A stretch of 64,000 nucleotides of DNA, from positions 432,501 to 496,500 of the forward strand of contig NZ_NSLI01000004.1 in assembly GCF_002288825.1 (NCBI RefSeq). Reading direction: 5' to 3'. The notes below the pieces were generated by a model. That model worked only from the letters and a program-made list of their open reading frames with translations, was not told the origin of the DNA and searched no databases. This document shows, piece after piece, positions 28,920 through 39,409 of this stretch. A program made the translations under genes and the position numbers. The DNA is from Sphingomonas lenta (GTDB lineage Bacteria; Pseudomonadota; Alphaproteobacteria; Sphingomonadales; Sphingomonadaceae). Positions within the stretch are counted from its first letter, which is position 1. Each line of letters begins with the position of its first letter.

Positions 28920-29912
28920 TTAGGCCGCTAGCTTCAGCTCCTCAAACACCCCCGCCGTGATCGCCAGCGACCGCTTGCGCGCCTCGTGGTCGTAGATGGC
29001 GCTCGCCACCATCACCTCGTCCACGCCCGTGCGCTCCACGAACGCGGCGAGGCCGCGGGCCACCGTCGCGGGGGAGCCGACGGCCGAGCATTGCAGCACA
29101 TGGTCGAGGATCGCGCGGCCCTGATCGCCCAGGCTGTCGCGATAGCCCTCGACCGGCGGCGGGAGCTGGCGGGGGTTGCCGGTCCTGAGCGCCACGAACG
29201 CCTGCTGCTGCGAGCTGGCGAGGAGCTCCGCCTCGGCGTCCGTCTCCGCGGCGAAGACGTTGAAGCCGGCCATGGCGTGGGGCTGAGCGAGCGTCGCCGA
29301 CGGCCGGAAGTCGCGACGATAGAGGTGGAGCGCCATGTCGAGCGCGTCCGGCGCGAAGTGGGACGCGAAGGCGAAGGGCAGGCCCAGCGCGGCCGCGAGC
29401 TGCGCGCCGAACAGGCTGGAGCCCAGAATCCACATCTCGGGGCTGGCCCCCGCGCCCGGGGTGGCGCGGATCGGGCCCTCGCCGGCGAAGTAGGCCTGCA
29501 ATTCCAAGACGTCGCGCGGGAAGTCGTTGGGATCGCTGTCGAGGGTACGCCGCAGTGCGCGCGCCACTCGCTGGTCCGACCCCGGCGCGCGGCCTAGCCC
29601 TAAGTCGATGCGGCCGGGAAACAGCGCGTCGAGCGTGCCGAACTGCTCGGCGATGACGAGCGGGGCGTGGTTGGGCAGCATGATCCCGCCCGCACCGATG
29701 CGGATGGCCCGCGTCGCCTGGCCGACATGCGCGATCACCACCGCCGTCGCGGCGGACGCGATGCCGCTCATGCCGTGATGCTCGGCGACCCAGTAGCGGT
29801 GGAAGCCGAGCGCCTCGGCGTGGGCGGCGAGGTCGGCGGCGTTCGCCAGCGCGCGGCCGACGCTGCCGCCCTCGACGACGGGAACGAGGTCCAGGAAGGA
29901 AAGGCGGGTCAT
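28920..29912 (-). CDS. LLM-class flavin-dependent oxidoreductase (MsnO8-like)
   Basis: A 330-residue member of the bacterial luciferase-like monooxygenase family, FMN-dependent enzymes that oxidise small organic substrates. Conserved stretches are [14 protein letters not shown] at the N-terminus, [46 protein letters not shown] and [11 protein letters not shown], characteristic of the MsnO8 subgroup. No reductase partner lies nearby. The ATG at 29912 is chosen because the family start [10 protein letters not shown] follows directly. It is divergent from the nucleotidase gene. Confidence 0.93.
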   Translation of the reverse strand: MTRLSFLDLVPVVEGGSVGRALANAADLAAHAEALGFHRYWVAEHHGMSGIASAATAVVIAHVGQATRAIRIGAGGIMLPNHAPLVIAEQFGTLDALFPGRIDLGLGRAPGSDQRVARALRRTLDSDPNDFPRDVLELQAYFAGEGPIRATPGAGASPEMWILGSSLFGAQLAAALGLPFAFASHFAPDALDMALHLYRRDFRPSATLAQPHAMAGFNVFAAETDAEAELLASSQQQAFVALRTGNPRQLPPPVEGYRDSLGDQGRAILDHVLQCSAVGSPATVARGLAAFVERTGVDEVMVASAIYDHEARKRSLAITAGVFEELKLAA

Positions 29913-29972
29913 GCGCCTAAAGGTAGGAAGGCGATTGCCCCGGCGGGAGGGTCCGCTTAGAGCGCGCCTCCC

Positions 29973-30641
29973 ATGATCGAAGCGCTCGCCCATATCCGCA
30001 CCTGGATCTTCGATCTCGACAACACGCTCTACCCGGCGCGCTGCAACCTGTTCGAGCATATCGACCGGCGCATGACCGCCTATGTCGCGCGCCTGCTCGA
30101 CGTGGACGAGGTGGAGGCGCGGCGCGTGCAGAAGATGTACTTCCACGGCCACGGCACGACGCTGGCCGGGCTGATGGCCGACCACGGCGTCGACCCGCAC
30201 GCGTTCCTGGCCGACGTGCACGACATCGAGATGGACGTGCTGGAGGAGGACGCGCCGCTCGCCGCCGCGATCGCCAGGCTGCCCGGCCGCAAGCTGGTCT
30301 TCACCAACGGCGACAAGCCCTATGCGCTGAAGGTGCTCGACCGGCTGGGGCTGGGCGGCAGCTTCGAGGGCGTGCACGACATCCACGCGATGGACCTCGT
30401 CCCCAAGCCCGAAGCGCGCGCCTACCGGTCGCTCTGCGACGCGTTCGACGTCGATCCGACGGCCGCGCTGTTCGTCGAGGACATGGCGCGCAACCTCAAG
30501 CCCGCCAAAGCGATCGGCATGACCACCGTCTGGGTCGATAACGGCTCGGAGCAGGCGCCCGGCGACGCGGACGTGAGCTTCATCGATTATACCATCACCG
30601 AGCTCGCCCCTTGGCTGGACGAGATACAGGAGCCCGCATGA
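29973..30641 (+). CDS. HAD-family pyrimidine 5'-nucleotidase
   Basis: A 222-residue HAD hydrolase of the SDT1/pyrimidine 5'-nucleotidase group. Motif I is FDLDNTLYP (nucleophile in FDLDN), motif [13 protein letters not shown], motif III the lysine in VPKPEARAY, and motif [11 protein letters not shown]; the sequence [16 protein letters not shown] is typical of this group. Such enzymes remove phosphate from UMP/CMP or related compounds. It is joined to dapD by a four-base ATGA overlap, a pairing that is common in sphingomonads and other Alphaproteobacteria, though no shared pathway is known. Confidence 0.93.
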   Translation: MIEALAHIRTWIFDLDNTLYPARCNLFEHIDRRMTAYVARLLDVDEVEARRVQKMYFHGHGTTLAGLMADHGVDPHAFLADVHDIEMDVLEEDAPLAAAIARLPGRKLVFTNGDKPYALKVLDRLGLGGSFEGVHDIHAMDLVPKPEARAYRSLCDAFDVDPTAALFVEDMARNLKPAKAIGMTTVWVDNGSEQAPGDADVSFIDYTITELAPWLDEIQEPA

Positions 30642-31453
30642 CCGACCTCGAGCGCTTGATCGACGCCGCCTGGGAGAACCGCGCCGAGCTGGGGCCGCAG
30701 ACCATGGGCGAGACGCGGCTCGCCGTCGAGCGCGCGCTGGCGATGCTCGATGCGGGAGAGGCGCGCGTGGCGGAGTCGGACGGGCAGGGCGGCTGGCGCG
30801 TCAACCAGTGGCTCAAGAAGGCGGTGCTGCTGAGCTTTCGGCTCAACGACAACGTGCTGATCGACAACGGCCCGGGTGCTGGCCACTGGTTCGACAAAGT
30901 GCCGTCTAAGTTCAGCGGCTGGTCGGAGGCCGAGTTCAAGGCCGCCGGCTTCCGCGCGGTGCCGGGCTCGATCGTTCGGCGCGGCGCATTCGTGGGCCGC
31001 GGCGCGGTCTTGATGCCGAGCTTCGTCAACATCGGCGCCTATGTGGGCGAGGGGACGATGGTCGACACCTGGGCGACGGTGGGCTCCTGCGCGCAGATCG
31101 GCGCGAACGTCCACATCTCCGGTGGGGCGGGCATCGGCGGCGTGCTGGAGCCGCTCCAGGCCGACCCCGTCATCATCGGCGACGGCGCGTTCATCGGCGC
31201 GCGGTCGGAGGTCGCGGAGGGCGTGCGCGTCGGCGAGGGCGCGGTGCTCTCCATGGGCGTTTACCTCGGTGCGTCGACCAAGATCGTCGACCGCGAGACG
31301 GGCGAGGTCCATCGGGGCCAAGTGCCGCCCTATTCGGTGGTCGTGCCAGGCTCGACCGGCGCGAACCCCGGCCTCTACTGCGCGGTGATCGTGAAGAAGG
31401 TGGACGCGCAGACCCGGTCCAAGACGAGCATCAACGAGTTGCTGCGCGACTGA
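30638..31453 (+). CDS. dapD: Tetrahydrodipicolinate N-succinyltransferase
   Basis: A 271-residue enzyme of the succinylase route to diaminopimelate and lysine, transferring succinyl from succinyl-CoA to tetrahydrodipicolinate. The N-terminal helical part is followed by a left-handed beta-helix of hexapeptide repeats ([26 protein letters not shown]..., [14 protein letters not shown]). Family motifs FRLNDN, WFDKVP and [10 protein letters not shown] are present. AGGAG lies seven bases before the ATG. Product feeds cell-wall crosslinking through meso-diaminopimelate. It overlaps the nucleotidase gene by four bases. Confidence 0.97.
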   Translation: MTDLERLIDAAWENRAELGPQTMGETRLAVERALAMLDAGEARVAESDGQGGWRVNQWLKKAVLLSFRLNDNVLIDNGPGAGHWFDKVPSKFSGWSEAEFKAAGFRAVPGSIVRRGAFVGRGAVLMPSFVNIGAYVGEGTMVDTWATVGSCAQIGANVHISGGAGIGGVLEPLQADPVIIGDGAFIGARSEVAEGVRVGEGAVLSMGVYLGASTKIVDRETGEVHRGQVPPYSVVVPGSTGANPGLYCAVIVKKVDAQTRSKTSINELLRD

Positions 31454-31470
31454 GAGGCATCTGTAGCGAT

Positions 31471-31499
31471 GGGGAGGGCCGGTCGATCCGGCCCTCCCC
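31471..31499. terminator. Hairpin between convergent dapD and RTX genes
   Basis: A perfect 12-bp stem (GGGGAGGGCCGG/CCGGCCCTCCCC, five-base loop) lies in the 52-base gap between convergent genes. Neither side has a T-run, so it may act as a poor or Rho-assisted bidirectional terminator. Confidence 0.55.
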
Positions 31500-31505
31500 G
31501 TGCCG

Positions 31506-33083
31506 TCAGACCGGCATCGTATCGTCGCCGGGTATGACCGAGCCCAACCCCGCCGAGGAGCCCAGGCGGCTGTAGACGTAGTAGGTGACGCCGTCCGCCA
31601 CGTACGACCCATCATATTCGAGCGCGCGGACCGCCTTGTTGCCCTGGTCGGTGATCCCGATCGTGCCGCCGCCCGCGAGGTCGAGCAGCTTGTTCGCGCC
31701 GAAGGTGATCACGCCGTCCTTGTTGCTGTCGAAGATGCGGACGTTGGTGACCAGCACGTCGTTCATGTCGAAGTCGGTGATCCGGTCCTTGCCCGTCGAC
31801 CCCGCGGTCGCGTCGAAGAAGAACACGTCCGCGTCCGCGCCGCCGGACAGCTGATCGTCGCCCGCGCCGCCGTCCAGGTAATCGCGGCCCGCGCCGCCGC
31901 GCAGCGCGTCGCCGCCCGCGCCGCCGGACAGCGCGTCCGACCCGCCGAGCCCGGTGAGCGTGTCCGCGCCGAGGCCGCCCGTGATGTAGTCCAGGCCCTC
32001 GGTGCCCGTGATCGCGTCCGCGCCGTCGGTGGCCGGCGCCAGCAGCTCCAGCGTGACCGACGTGCCGGCGGAGGTCGACGCGATCTTGACCGTGGAGTTG
32101 GGCGCCGGGTCGGCCAGCGTGATCTCCGTGTCGAAGTCGCCGTCGCCGTCCGTGTCTAGCTGGAGGCGGAGCGAGCCGAGCTCGAGATTGACGTCGAGCT
32201 CGGAGAAGAAGCTGTCCTCGACGAAGATCTGATCGAGTTCGTCGAAGAACTGGATGACGGCGTTGTTCAGGTCGGACGCCGTACCCTCGAAGATGAAGTT
32301 GCTCTCGCTGGCGTCGTAGGTGCCGCCCGACGTGACCTCGACCTCCTGGAAGGTGCCGCCCACGTCCGACCCCGACGGCCGGATGTTCGAGATGAACAGG
32401 CCGGAGTCGAGGCTGCGGTCGCCCGTGTCGGCGACGCCGATCTTGATGACGTTGACGCCGAGCGTCACCGGCACGAGGATCGTCTGGCTGGCGACGACGC
32501 CGTCATATTGGATGGCTAGGGCGCCGTCCGCGTTGTTGATGAAGTTGCCGAGTTCTTCGTTCTTGTCGATCACCGACAGGGGCGTCGTCACGTCGCCGTT
32601 GATCAGCGCGTAGTTCCTGGCGTCGCCGCCCGTCCCCGTCCAGACCGCGCCGATGTCGACGAAGTCGCTGCTGGAGAACTCCGGATACTCCTCGGACCCG
32701 AAGGTGATGTCGAACGACAAGGACTTCACCGACGGATCGGTGACTGTGAAGGTCAGCGTCAGCACGGTCGCGTCCAGCGTCACGCCCGAACCGCTGAACG
32801 CCGCTTGGGCGAACGCCGTGAGGTCGCCGTCGCCGCCCAGCCCGTTGTTCGTGGTGCGACCGCTCGCCGTGTTCGACCGTTCCGGATTTCCGGAACCGGA
32901 CGAGATCAGCACACCGCGCGTCAGCGTCAGCTCGGACGACAGCGCGAGCGAGTCGAACAAACCCACCGCGCCCAACGTGCCCGTCAACTCCAGCGAGGTC
33001 AGCTGAAAACCGCTGCCTGCAGGTGTCAAATAATCCTTGATCTCGTTAACGTTCGTCGGCGCGGTGATCACATCTTCCGCCAT
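31506..33083 (-). CDS. Secreted RTX protein with choice-of-anchor L domain
   Basis: A 525-residue, very acidic protein. About residues 1-260 form a choice-of-anchor L domain (LSSELTLTRGVLISSG, VTDPSVKSLSFDITFGSEEYPEFSS). A run of calcium-binding nonapeptide repeats occupies about residues 365-425 (GGLGADTLTG, GGAGRDYLDG, GGAGDDQLSG), and an EF-type calcium loop, DSNKDGVITF, lies further on. There is no N-terminal signal peptide; RTX proteins leave through type I secretion using a C-terminal signal. No type I exporter genes lie nearby. GGGAGG is six bases before the ATG. The neighbouring 5' region is AT-richer than the rest, consistent with a promoter. Function is likely adhesion or surface association. 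Confidence 0.88.
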   Translation of the reverse strand: MAEDVITAPTNVNEIKDYLTPAGSGFQLTSLELTGTLGAVGLFDSLALSSELTLTRGVLISSGSGNPERSNTASGRTTNNGLGGDGDLTAFAQAAFSGSGVTLDATVLTLTFTVTDPSVKSLSFDITFGSEEYPEFSSSDFVDIGAVWTGTGGDARNYALINGDVTTPLSVIDKNEELGNFINNADGALAIQYDGVVASQTILVPVTLGVNVIKIGVADTGDRSLDSGLFISNIRPSGSDVGGTFQEVEVTSGGTYDASESNFIFEGTASDLNNAVIQFFDELDQIFVEDSFFSELDVNLELGSLRLQLDTDGDGDFDTEITLADPAPNSTVKIASTSAGTSVTLELLAPATDGADAITGTEGLDYITGGLGADTLTGLGGSDALSGGAGGDALRGGAGRDYLDGGAGDDQLSGGADADVFFFDATAGSTGKDRITDFDMNDVLVTNVRIFDSNKDGVITFGANKLLDLAGGGTIGITDQGNKAVRALEYDGSYVADGVTYYVYSRLGSSAGLGSVIPGDDTMPV

Positions 33084-33358
33084 GCCCAGCCTCCCTGTTT
33101 TGCGGTGGTTTGCTGCGGCCCGATCTTATTTTTGCGCTCCTCTGACATGGGTGGGACCCGGCTGTCACCATTGATGATCGTTGTTGTAAATAATTCCAGA
33201 ACAACTGTCCCATTCCGTTCCAGAGCCGCCGAATGTTTTCATCGTTGACGGATCATCTTCCCCTTACCGGCAGCCGCAGGGGCGGATTCGGCGCCTTCAA
33301 CGTCGGCCATTCTCAGCGCTGCCCGTGACGAAGTACGTCGCGGCGCATTTCCGGGCGC

Positions 33359-33835
33359 TCAACGGCGGATGATCGCGCCCTCGGCCTCCGTCGGCGGCTC
33401 GAAATAGCGGGTGATCTCGTCGAACTGCGCGCGGGTCATGCGGTAGGGGTGCAGGCCCTCCCGGTTGCGGGCGCGCAGGCGCTCCCAGCAAGCCTCGTCG
33501 GACAGGTCGAGCCAGTAGAGCCGGTGCTCCGCGCCCGCCTCCTCCGCGATCCCGCGCATCCAGAGGCGCGTCTCGGCGGTGTTGGCGGGCCAGTCGAGCA
33601 CGACCGAGAGGCCGGCGCGGAGCAGCTGGACGAGGTGCGGCCCCATCGCGGCGCGCAGGCGGGACACGTGGCGGATGTAATCGTCCACCGTCCGCATCTC
33701 CGGGTAGAGCGCCGCCATCCACGGGTCCTGCGCGACGAGGATCGTGCCCGGCGCCCGCGCCAGCTCGGCCGAGAGCGTGGACTTGCCGGCGGCCGCCTTG
33801 CCGCAGAGCGTGTGGAGGATGGGGCGGTCGCTCAT
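33359..33835 (-). CDS. AAA-type P-loop kinase-like protein
   Basis: A 158-residue protein with a P-loop (GKAAAGKS, residues 12-19) and the layout of the AAA_33/zeta-like small kinases: LVAQDPWMAALYP after the P-loop, VVLDWPANTAETR in the middle, and RARNREGLHPYRM near the end. Such proteins phosphorylate small molecules or nucleotides; the substrate is not recognisable. The ATG at 33835 is preferred, since a longer reading to 33850 would run into the Rpt3 repeat. It is convergent to nothing and divergent from glpX. Confidence 0.8.
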   Translation of the reverse strand: MSDRPILHTLCGKAAAGKSTLSAELARAPGTILVAQDPWMAALYPEMRTVDDYIRHVSRLRAAMGPHLVQLLRAGLSVVLDWPANTAETRLWMRGIAEEAGAEHRLYWLDLSDEACWERLRARNREGLHPYRMTRAQFDEITRYFEPPTEAEGAIIRR

Positions 33836-33842
33836 TTGATTT

Positions 33843-33928
33843 CCGTTCATGCTAAGCTTGTCGAAGCTCTGTCCTTCTTACCGCCCGCACGAAGAAGAAC
33901 AGCCCTTCGACAAGCTCAGGGCGAACGG
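33843..33928. repeat. Rpt3 copy 1 (86-bp inverted repeat)
   Basis: An 86-base element whose arms CCGTTC...AAGCTTGTCGAAG and CTTCGACAAGCTCAGG...GAACGG are inverted repeats, with CTGTCCTTCTTACCG and GAAGAAGAACAG between them also pairing. The same length and layout recur at 54543-54628. It separates two divergent genes. Confidence 0.85.
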
Positions 33929-33998
33929 AAGCGGGGAAGCCCGGTCTTGCCCCTGACACCCCCGGCCCCTATCGCCGCGCTCGAACAGGGGAGATCGC

Positions 33999-34969
<971 letters not shown>

Positions 34970-34970
<1 letters not shown>

Positions 34971-35674
34971 TGCTCGCGGCCGCGCTGCTCGCGGCGGCGC
35001 TGATCCAGCTGGGACTGCGCGTCGCCGGGCGGTCGAGCCTCGCCGCGCAGCTGCTGCCGATGCGCGGGCGCGCGCCGTTCGCGGTCTGGGCGGGGCGGCT
35101 CTGGCTCTCCTTCGCGATCCCCGCGCTCGCCGCGCTGCTGCTGATCGGGCGGGACGAGGCGTTGTCGAGCCTGCCCGCCGAACTCGCGCCCGCGGCGGCG
35201 CTGGCGCGGAGCTACGGGCGGTTCGAGGCGTGGCCGATCCTGCTCGGCTTGGCGCTCGGGTCGGTGCTGGCGGCGGGCTTGAGCTGGTGGCGGCAGCGGC
35301 GCGGCAGGCGGGCCTTCTACCTGGGCCGACCGCCGCGCCTGCCATCGTCCGCGCGCGAGCTGCCTGCGGCCGCCCTATTGGCGGTATCGGCGGGGGTGAC
35401 GGAGGAGCTGTACTTTCGGCTGATGCTGCCGCTGTTGATCGCGCTGGTGACCGGCTCGGCGCTGCTGGGCGTGGGCATATCGGCGCTGCTGTTCGGCGCG
35501 GCGCACCGTTACCAGGGCTGGGTGGGCGTGGTCGCGACGGGCCTGGTCGGTCTGTTCCTGTCGGTCGTGCACCTGGCGAGCGGCGACCTGTGGCTCGCGA
35601 TGGCGTGCCACGCCACGATCGACCTGAACGCGCTGGTGGTGCGGCCGGCGCTGGGCTTCCAACGTCAGAGGTGA
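34970..35674 (+). CDS. CPBP-family intramembrane metalloprotease
   Basis: A 234-residue polytopic membrane protein with about six to seven helices and the CPBP (CAAX protease / bacteriocin-processing) motifs: GVTEELYFRLML (EExxxR), FGAAHRYQG (H in the second motif) and ACHATIDLNALV (third motif). The ATG at 34970 overlaps the glpX stop by one base, so translation is probably coupled. Bacterial members cut or protect membrane proteins; the substrate is unknown. No bacteriocin genes are near. Confidence 0.93.
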
Positions 35675-35688
35675 TCGATCCACATCTT

Positions 35689-35769
35689 CCGTTCGTCTCG
35701 AGCCCGGTCGAGAGACGGATGCGGACGGTGTCGCGTGGATCGTTTCTCGACTAGGCTCGAAACGAACGG
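35689..35769. repeat. Rpt4 copy 1 (80-bp inverted repeat) before CocE gene
   Basis: An 81-base inverted repeat with arms CCGTTCGTCTCGAGCC... and CGACTAGGCTCGAAACGAACGG. The element is repeated at 37623-37702 on the other side of the CocE-type gene. Confidence 0.85.
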
Positions 35770-35787
35770 AGAGGGAGGGGAGTTCGA

Positions 35788-37599
35788 ATGCGCAAGTTTA
35801 CGATCGCGCTGCTGGCCGCGGCCGGCTTCGTACCGGCCTATGCCCAGACGCCCGCGCCAGCCCCGGCGCAGGCCGCGGCGGAGTCGCCCTTCACCGTCAC
35901 CGAGGTGATGATCCCGATGCGCGACGGGGCGAAGCTGCACACCGTCATCACCGCGCCGCGGAACGCCACCGGACCGCTGCCCGTCCTGTTCAGCCGCACG
36001 CCCTACGGCGTCCGGACCGATGCGCCGCCTACTGTCCCGCGGAGCTGGGCGGCGCTGGCGAAGGACGGCTACATCTTCGTCAACCAGTCGATGCGCGGGC
36101 GGTTCAAATCAGACGGCGTGTTCACGCTGTCGACCGCCGTCGGCCAGGGCGCGACCGACGAGGCGACCGACGCCTACGACTCGATCGACTGGCTCGTGAA
36201 GAACGTGCCCGGCAATTCGGGCAAGGTCGGCATGTGGGGCATCAGCTATCCCGGCTTCACCGCCGCGGTCGCGCTCGCCCGGCCGCATCCGGCGCTGAAG
36301 GCGGTGAGCCCGCAGGCGGCGTGGACCGACTATTGGCTCAACGACGACCTGCACCGCTACGGCGCGCTGCGCCTGAGCTACGCGACCGATTGGCTCTACC
36401 TGCTGCAGAAGAACAAGGAGAACGCGGAGTTCTCCTATGACGAGAAGGACGCGTACGACTGGTTTCTGAAGCAAGGCCCCGTCGAGAACATCGACAAGCA
36501 GCACTTCCGCGGTGCGGTGCCGATGTTCACCAGCCTGCTAGAGCACCCGAATCACGATGCGTTCTACAAGCGCCAGGACTGGTCCAAGTCGCTCGGGCGT
36601 ACGACGGTGCCGACGCTCAACGTCACGGGATACTGGGATCAGGAGGACCCCTGGGGCAGCTGGCGCATCCACGAGACGCAGCAGCGGAACGACCCCGACA
36701 ACCTGGCGGTGATGGTCGCCGGCCCGTGGAGCCACGGTTATTGGAGCCGGTTCCAGGGCACGAACCTCGGCCGCATCGACTATGGCGTGAACTCGACGGG
36801 GCAGTTCCTGGAGGAGGTGCAGGCGCCGTTCTTCGCCTACTGGCTGCACGGCCGCGGGGCCAAGCCCGACTACGAACTCAAGAGCTTCCAGAGCGGGTCG
36901 TGGACCTGGAAGAGCTACCCGCGCTGGCCGATCGCGGCCGCGCAGCGCGACCTGTACCTGCGCGCTGACGGGACGCTCGGCTTCGAGCGGGGCGGGGAGG
37001 GGTGCCGCTCCTACGTCTCCGACCCCGCCGATCCGGTGCCCTACCGCCCGCGGCCGATTTCGACCGGCTTCGGGCCCGAGTGGCAGTGGTGGGAGGCTGA
37101 GGACCAGCGCTACCTGTCCGGCCGCAAGGACGTGCTGAGCTGGGTCGGCGCGCCGCTGACGGAGGACCTGACGGTCACGGGCCAGGTGCTGGGGCGGCTG
37201 CTCGCGTCGACCAGCGGCACCGACAGCGATTTCGTCGTCAAGCTGATCGATGTCTTCCCCGACGGCTACAAGGGAGCGGACGGCGCGGACCTCGGCGGCT
37301 ACCAGCTGCCGGTCGCGATGGAGATCCGGCGGGGTAAGTTTCTGACCAGCGGCGAGCGGCCGCAGGCGCTCCGCCCCAACCGCGTCGTCACCTGGGACGT
37401 GCCGCTGCGCGAGCGCGACCACGTCTTCAAGCGCGGCCACCGGCTGATGGTGCAGGTGCAGTCGAGCTGGTTCCCGGTGATCGACAGGAACCCGCAGACC
37501 TTCGTCCCCAACATCGCCCGCGCGCGGCCCGAGCAGTTCGTGAAAGCCACGCAGCGCGTATGCGCGGGGTCGAAGGTGGTGCTGCCGCTAGTTAAGTAG
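35788..37599 (+). CDS. Secreted CocE/NonD-type alpha/beta hydrolase (S15 family)
   Basis: A 603-residue exported hydrolase. Signal peptide MRKFTIALLAAAGFVPAYAQ; the alpha/beta-hydrolase core carries the nucleophile Ser153 in GMWGISYPGF, an acid in YWDQEDPWG (about residue 287) and His316 in GPWSHGYW, the triad of the CocE/X-Pro-dipeptidyl-peptidase S15 group. A C-terminal jelly-roll domain (about residues 400-600) follows, starting near LGFERGGEGCRSYVSDPADP. Members cleave esters or N-terminal X-Pro peptides. A GGGAGGGGAG run precedes the ATG. It has no operon partners and is bracketed by Rpt4 copies. Confidence 0.95.
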   Translation: MRKFTIALLAAAGFVPAYAQTPAPAPAQAAAESPFTVTEVMIPMRDGAKLHTVITAPRNATGPLPVLFSRTPYGVRTDAPPTVPRSWAALAKDGYIFVNQSMRGRFKSDGVFTLSTAVGQGATDEATDAYDSIDWLVKNVPGNSGKVGMWGISYPGFTAAVALARPHPALKAVSPQAAWTDYWLNDDLHRYGALRLSYATDWLYLLQKNKENAEFSYDEKDAYDWFLKQGPVENIDKQHFRGAVPMFTSLLEHPNHDAFYKRQDWSKSLGRTTVPTLNVTGYWDQEDPWGSWRIHETQQRNDPDNLAVMVAGPWSHGYWSRFQGTNLGRIDYGVNSTGQFLEEVQAPFFAYWLHGRGAKPDYELKSFQSGSWTWKSYPRWPIAAAQRDLYLRADGTLGFERGGEGCRSYVSDPADPVPYRPRPISTGFGPEWQWWEAEDQRYLSGRKDVLSWVGAPLTEDLTVTGQVLGRLLASTSGTDSDFVVKLIDVFPDGYKGADGADLGGYQLPVAMEIRRGKFLTSGERPQALRPNRVVTWDVPLRERDHVFKRGHRLMVQVQSSWFPVIDRNPQTFVPNIARARPEQFVKATQRVCAGSKVVLPLVK

Positions 37600-37622
37600 C
37601 GCGAGGGCCGACCCACCCTCTT

Positions 37623-37702
37623 CCGTTCGTTTCGAGCCTAGTCGAGAAACGCTCCAGGCGACCCCGTCGGAACCGCTTCTCGACTAGGCTCGAAGCGAAC
37701 GA
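37623..37702. repeat. Rpt4 copy 2 after CocE gene
   Basis: An 80-base inverted repeat (CCGTTCGTTTCGAGCCTAGTC ... GACTAGGCTCGAAGCGAACG) between the convergent hydrolase and ABC permease genes; it may serve both as a terminator hairpin. Confidence 0.85.
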
Positions 37703-37721
37703 GGGAAGGGGTGCACGCGGG

Positions 37722-38483
37722 TCAGTTCTTCAGCCGCCAGCCCGTCCGGAAGATCCACGCCACCACGCCCATGCACGCGACGAGGAACACCGCCGTCACC
37801 GCGAGGCTCACACCCACAGCCACGTCGCCCCGGTCGAAGAAGCTCCAGCGGAAGCCGGAGACGAGGTAGACGACCGGGTTGAACAGGCTCACCGTCCGCC
37901 ACGGCTCCGGCAGCATGTCGATCGAATAGAACGCACCGCCGAGGAAGGTGAGCGGCGTGATGAGCAGCGCGGGCACGAACTGGAGCTGCTCGAAGCCTTT
38001 TGCCCAGATGCCGATGATGAAGCCGAACAGGCTGAACGCCACCGACGTGAGCAGCAGGAAGCCGATCATCGCGCCCGGATGCGCGATCGGCAGCGGCACG
38101 AACAGCGCGGCGGTGGCGAGGATCACGAGGCCGAGCACCACCGACTTGGTCGCCGCCGCGCCGACATAGCCCAGCACCATCTCGAACGCGGAGACGGGCG
38201 CGGACAAGAGTTCGTAAATCGTGCCGGTGAACTTGGGAAAGTAGATGCCGATCGACGCGTTGCCGATCGACTGCGTCAGCAGCGACAGCATGATCAGCCC
38301 CGGCACGATGAAGCTGCCGTATCCGACGCCGTCCACCGCCTGCATGCGGCTGCCGATCGCGCCGCCGAAGACGATGAAGTAGAGCGACGTCGTCAGAACG
38401 GGCGTGACGAGGCTCTGCCACAGCGTCCGCAGCGCGCGCGCCATCTCGAAGCGGTAGATCGCCCAGACGCCGTGCCAATTCAT
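37722..38483 (-). CDS. ABC-2 type exporter permease (YadH-like)
   Basis: A 253-residue inner-membrane permease with six predicted helices of the ABC-2 family. The N-terminus ([20 protein letters not shown]), the mid-segment [38 protein letters not shown] and the later [19 protein letters not shown] closely follow the pattern of YadH and the daunorubicin/NodJ-type exporters. It overlaps the ATPase gene by four bases (ATGA). Substrate unknown; relatives export polysaccharides, lipids or drugs. Confidence 0.93.
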   Translation of the reverse strand: MNWHGVWAIYRFEMARALRTLWQSLVTPVLTTSLYFIVFGGAIGSRMQAVDGVGYGSFIVPGLIMLSLLTQSIGNASIGIYFPKFTGTIYELLSAPVSAFEMVLGYVGAAATKSVVLGLVILATAALFVPLPIAHPGAMIGFLLLTSVAFSLFGFIIGIWAKGFEQLQFVPALLITPLTFLGGAFYSIDMLPEPWRTVSLFNPVVYLVSGFRWSFFDRGDVAVGVSLAVTAVFLVACMGVVAWIFRTGWRLKN

Positions 38484-39409
38484 GCCCGCGCCTCGACCAG
38501 GTCGACGAAGATGTCCTCGAGGCTCGACTTGGACGTCTCCAGGTCCTTGAACGCGATCCCTAGCTCGTTCAGCCGACGCAGCAGCGACGGGATGCCGGTA
38601 CGCTCGGCGGTGGCGTCGAAGGTGTAGCGGAGTCGCCGGCCCTCATCGTCGAGCGTGAGGTGCCAGTCGGCAAATTCGGGGGGTACCTCGCTCATCGGCT
38701 CGACCAACGCCAAGTCGAGCTCGCGCTTGCCGAGCTTGTTCATCAGCGCGGCCTTGTCCTCGACCAGCAGCAGCTCGCCCTTGTTGATGACGCCGACGCG
38801 GTCGGCCATCTCCTCCGCCTCCTCGATATAATGGGTGGTGAGGATGATGGTGGTCCCGCCCTCGCGCAGGCGGTGGACGAGCCGCCACATGTCGCGGCGC
38901 AAGGCGACGTCGACGCCCGCCGTGGGCTCGTCGAGGAACAGGATGTCGGGCTCGTGGCTCAAAGCTTTGGCGATGAGCACGCGGCGCTTCATGCCGCCCG
39001 ACAGCTCCATGATGCGGCTGTTCCGCTTGTCCCAGAGCGACAAGTCACGCAGCAGCTGCTCGATGTAGCCGCTATGCCCCGACCGCCCGAACAGCCGGCG
39101 CGAGAAGGTGACGGTCGCGAGCACTGTCTCGAACGCGTCCGTCGACAGCTCCTGCGGCACGAGCCCGATGCGCCGGCGCGCATGCTTATAGTCGCGGACG
39201 ATGTCGTGGCCCTCCACGGTCACCGTGCCCGCCGACGGCGTCACGATGCCGCAGATGACGGAGATCAGCGTCGTCTTGCCCGCGCCGTTCGGCCCCAAGA
39301 GCGCGAAGATCTCGCCGCGGCGGATGTCGAGGTCGACGGGTTTGAGCGCGACCGTGCCGCCCTTGTACGTCTTGGTGACCCCGCGGACGGACAGGATCGC
39401 GTCGCTCAC
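38480..39409 (-). CDS. ABC transporter ATPase (YadG-like)
   Basis: A 309-residue ATPase with Walker [10 protein letters not shown], signature [15 protein letters not shown], Walker [12 protein letters not shown], and a C-terminal extension of about 90 residues, matching YadG/CcmA-type exporters. GTG start at 39409 overlaps the stop of the DsbA-like gene (GTGA). It pairs with the permease at 37722. Confidence 0.95.
   Translation of the reverse strand: MSDAILSVRGVTKTYKGGTVALKPVDLDIRRGEIFALLGPNGAGKTTLISVICGIVTPSAGTVTVEGHDIVRDYKHARRRIGLVPQELSTDAFETVLATVTFSRRLFGRSGHSGYIEQLLRDLSLWDKRNSRIMELSGGMKRRVLIAKALSHEPDILFLDEPTAGVDVALRRDMWRLVHRLREGGTTIILTTHYIEEAEEMADRVGVINKGELLLVEDKAALMNKLGKRELDLALVEPMSEVPPEFADWHLTLDDEGRRLRYTFDATAERTGIPSLLRRLNELGIAFKDLETSKSSLEDIFVDLVEARA

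Noticed and set aside
31471..31499. Strong terminator call for the dapD hairpin
   Set aside because: The stem is perfect but no T-run follows on either strand, so only a low-confidence call was kept.
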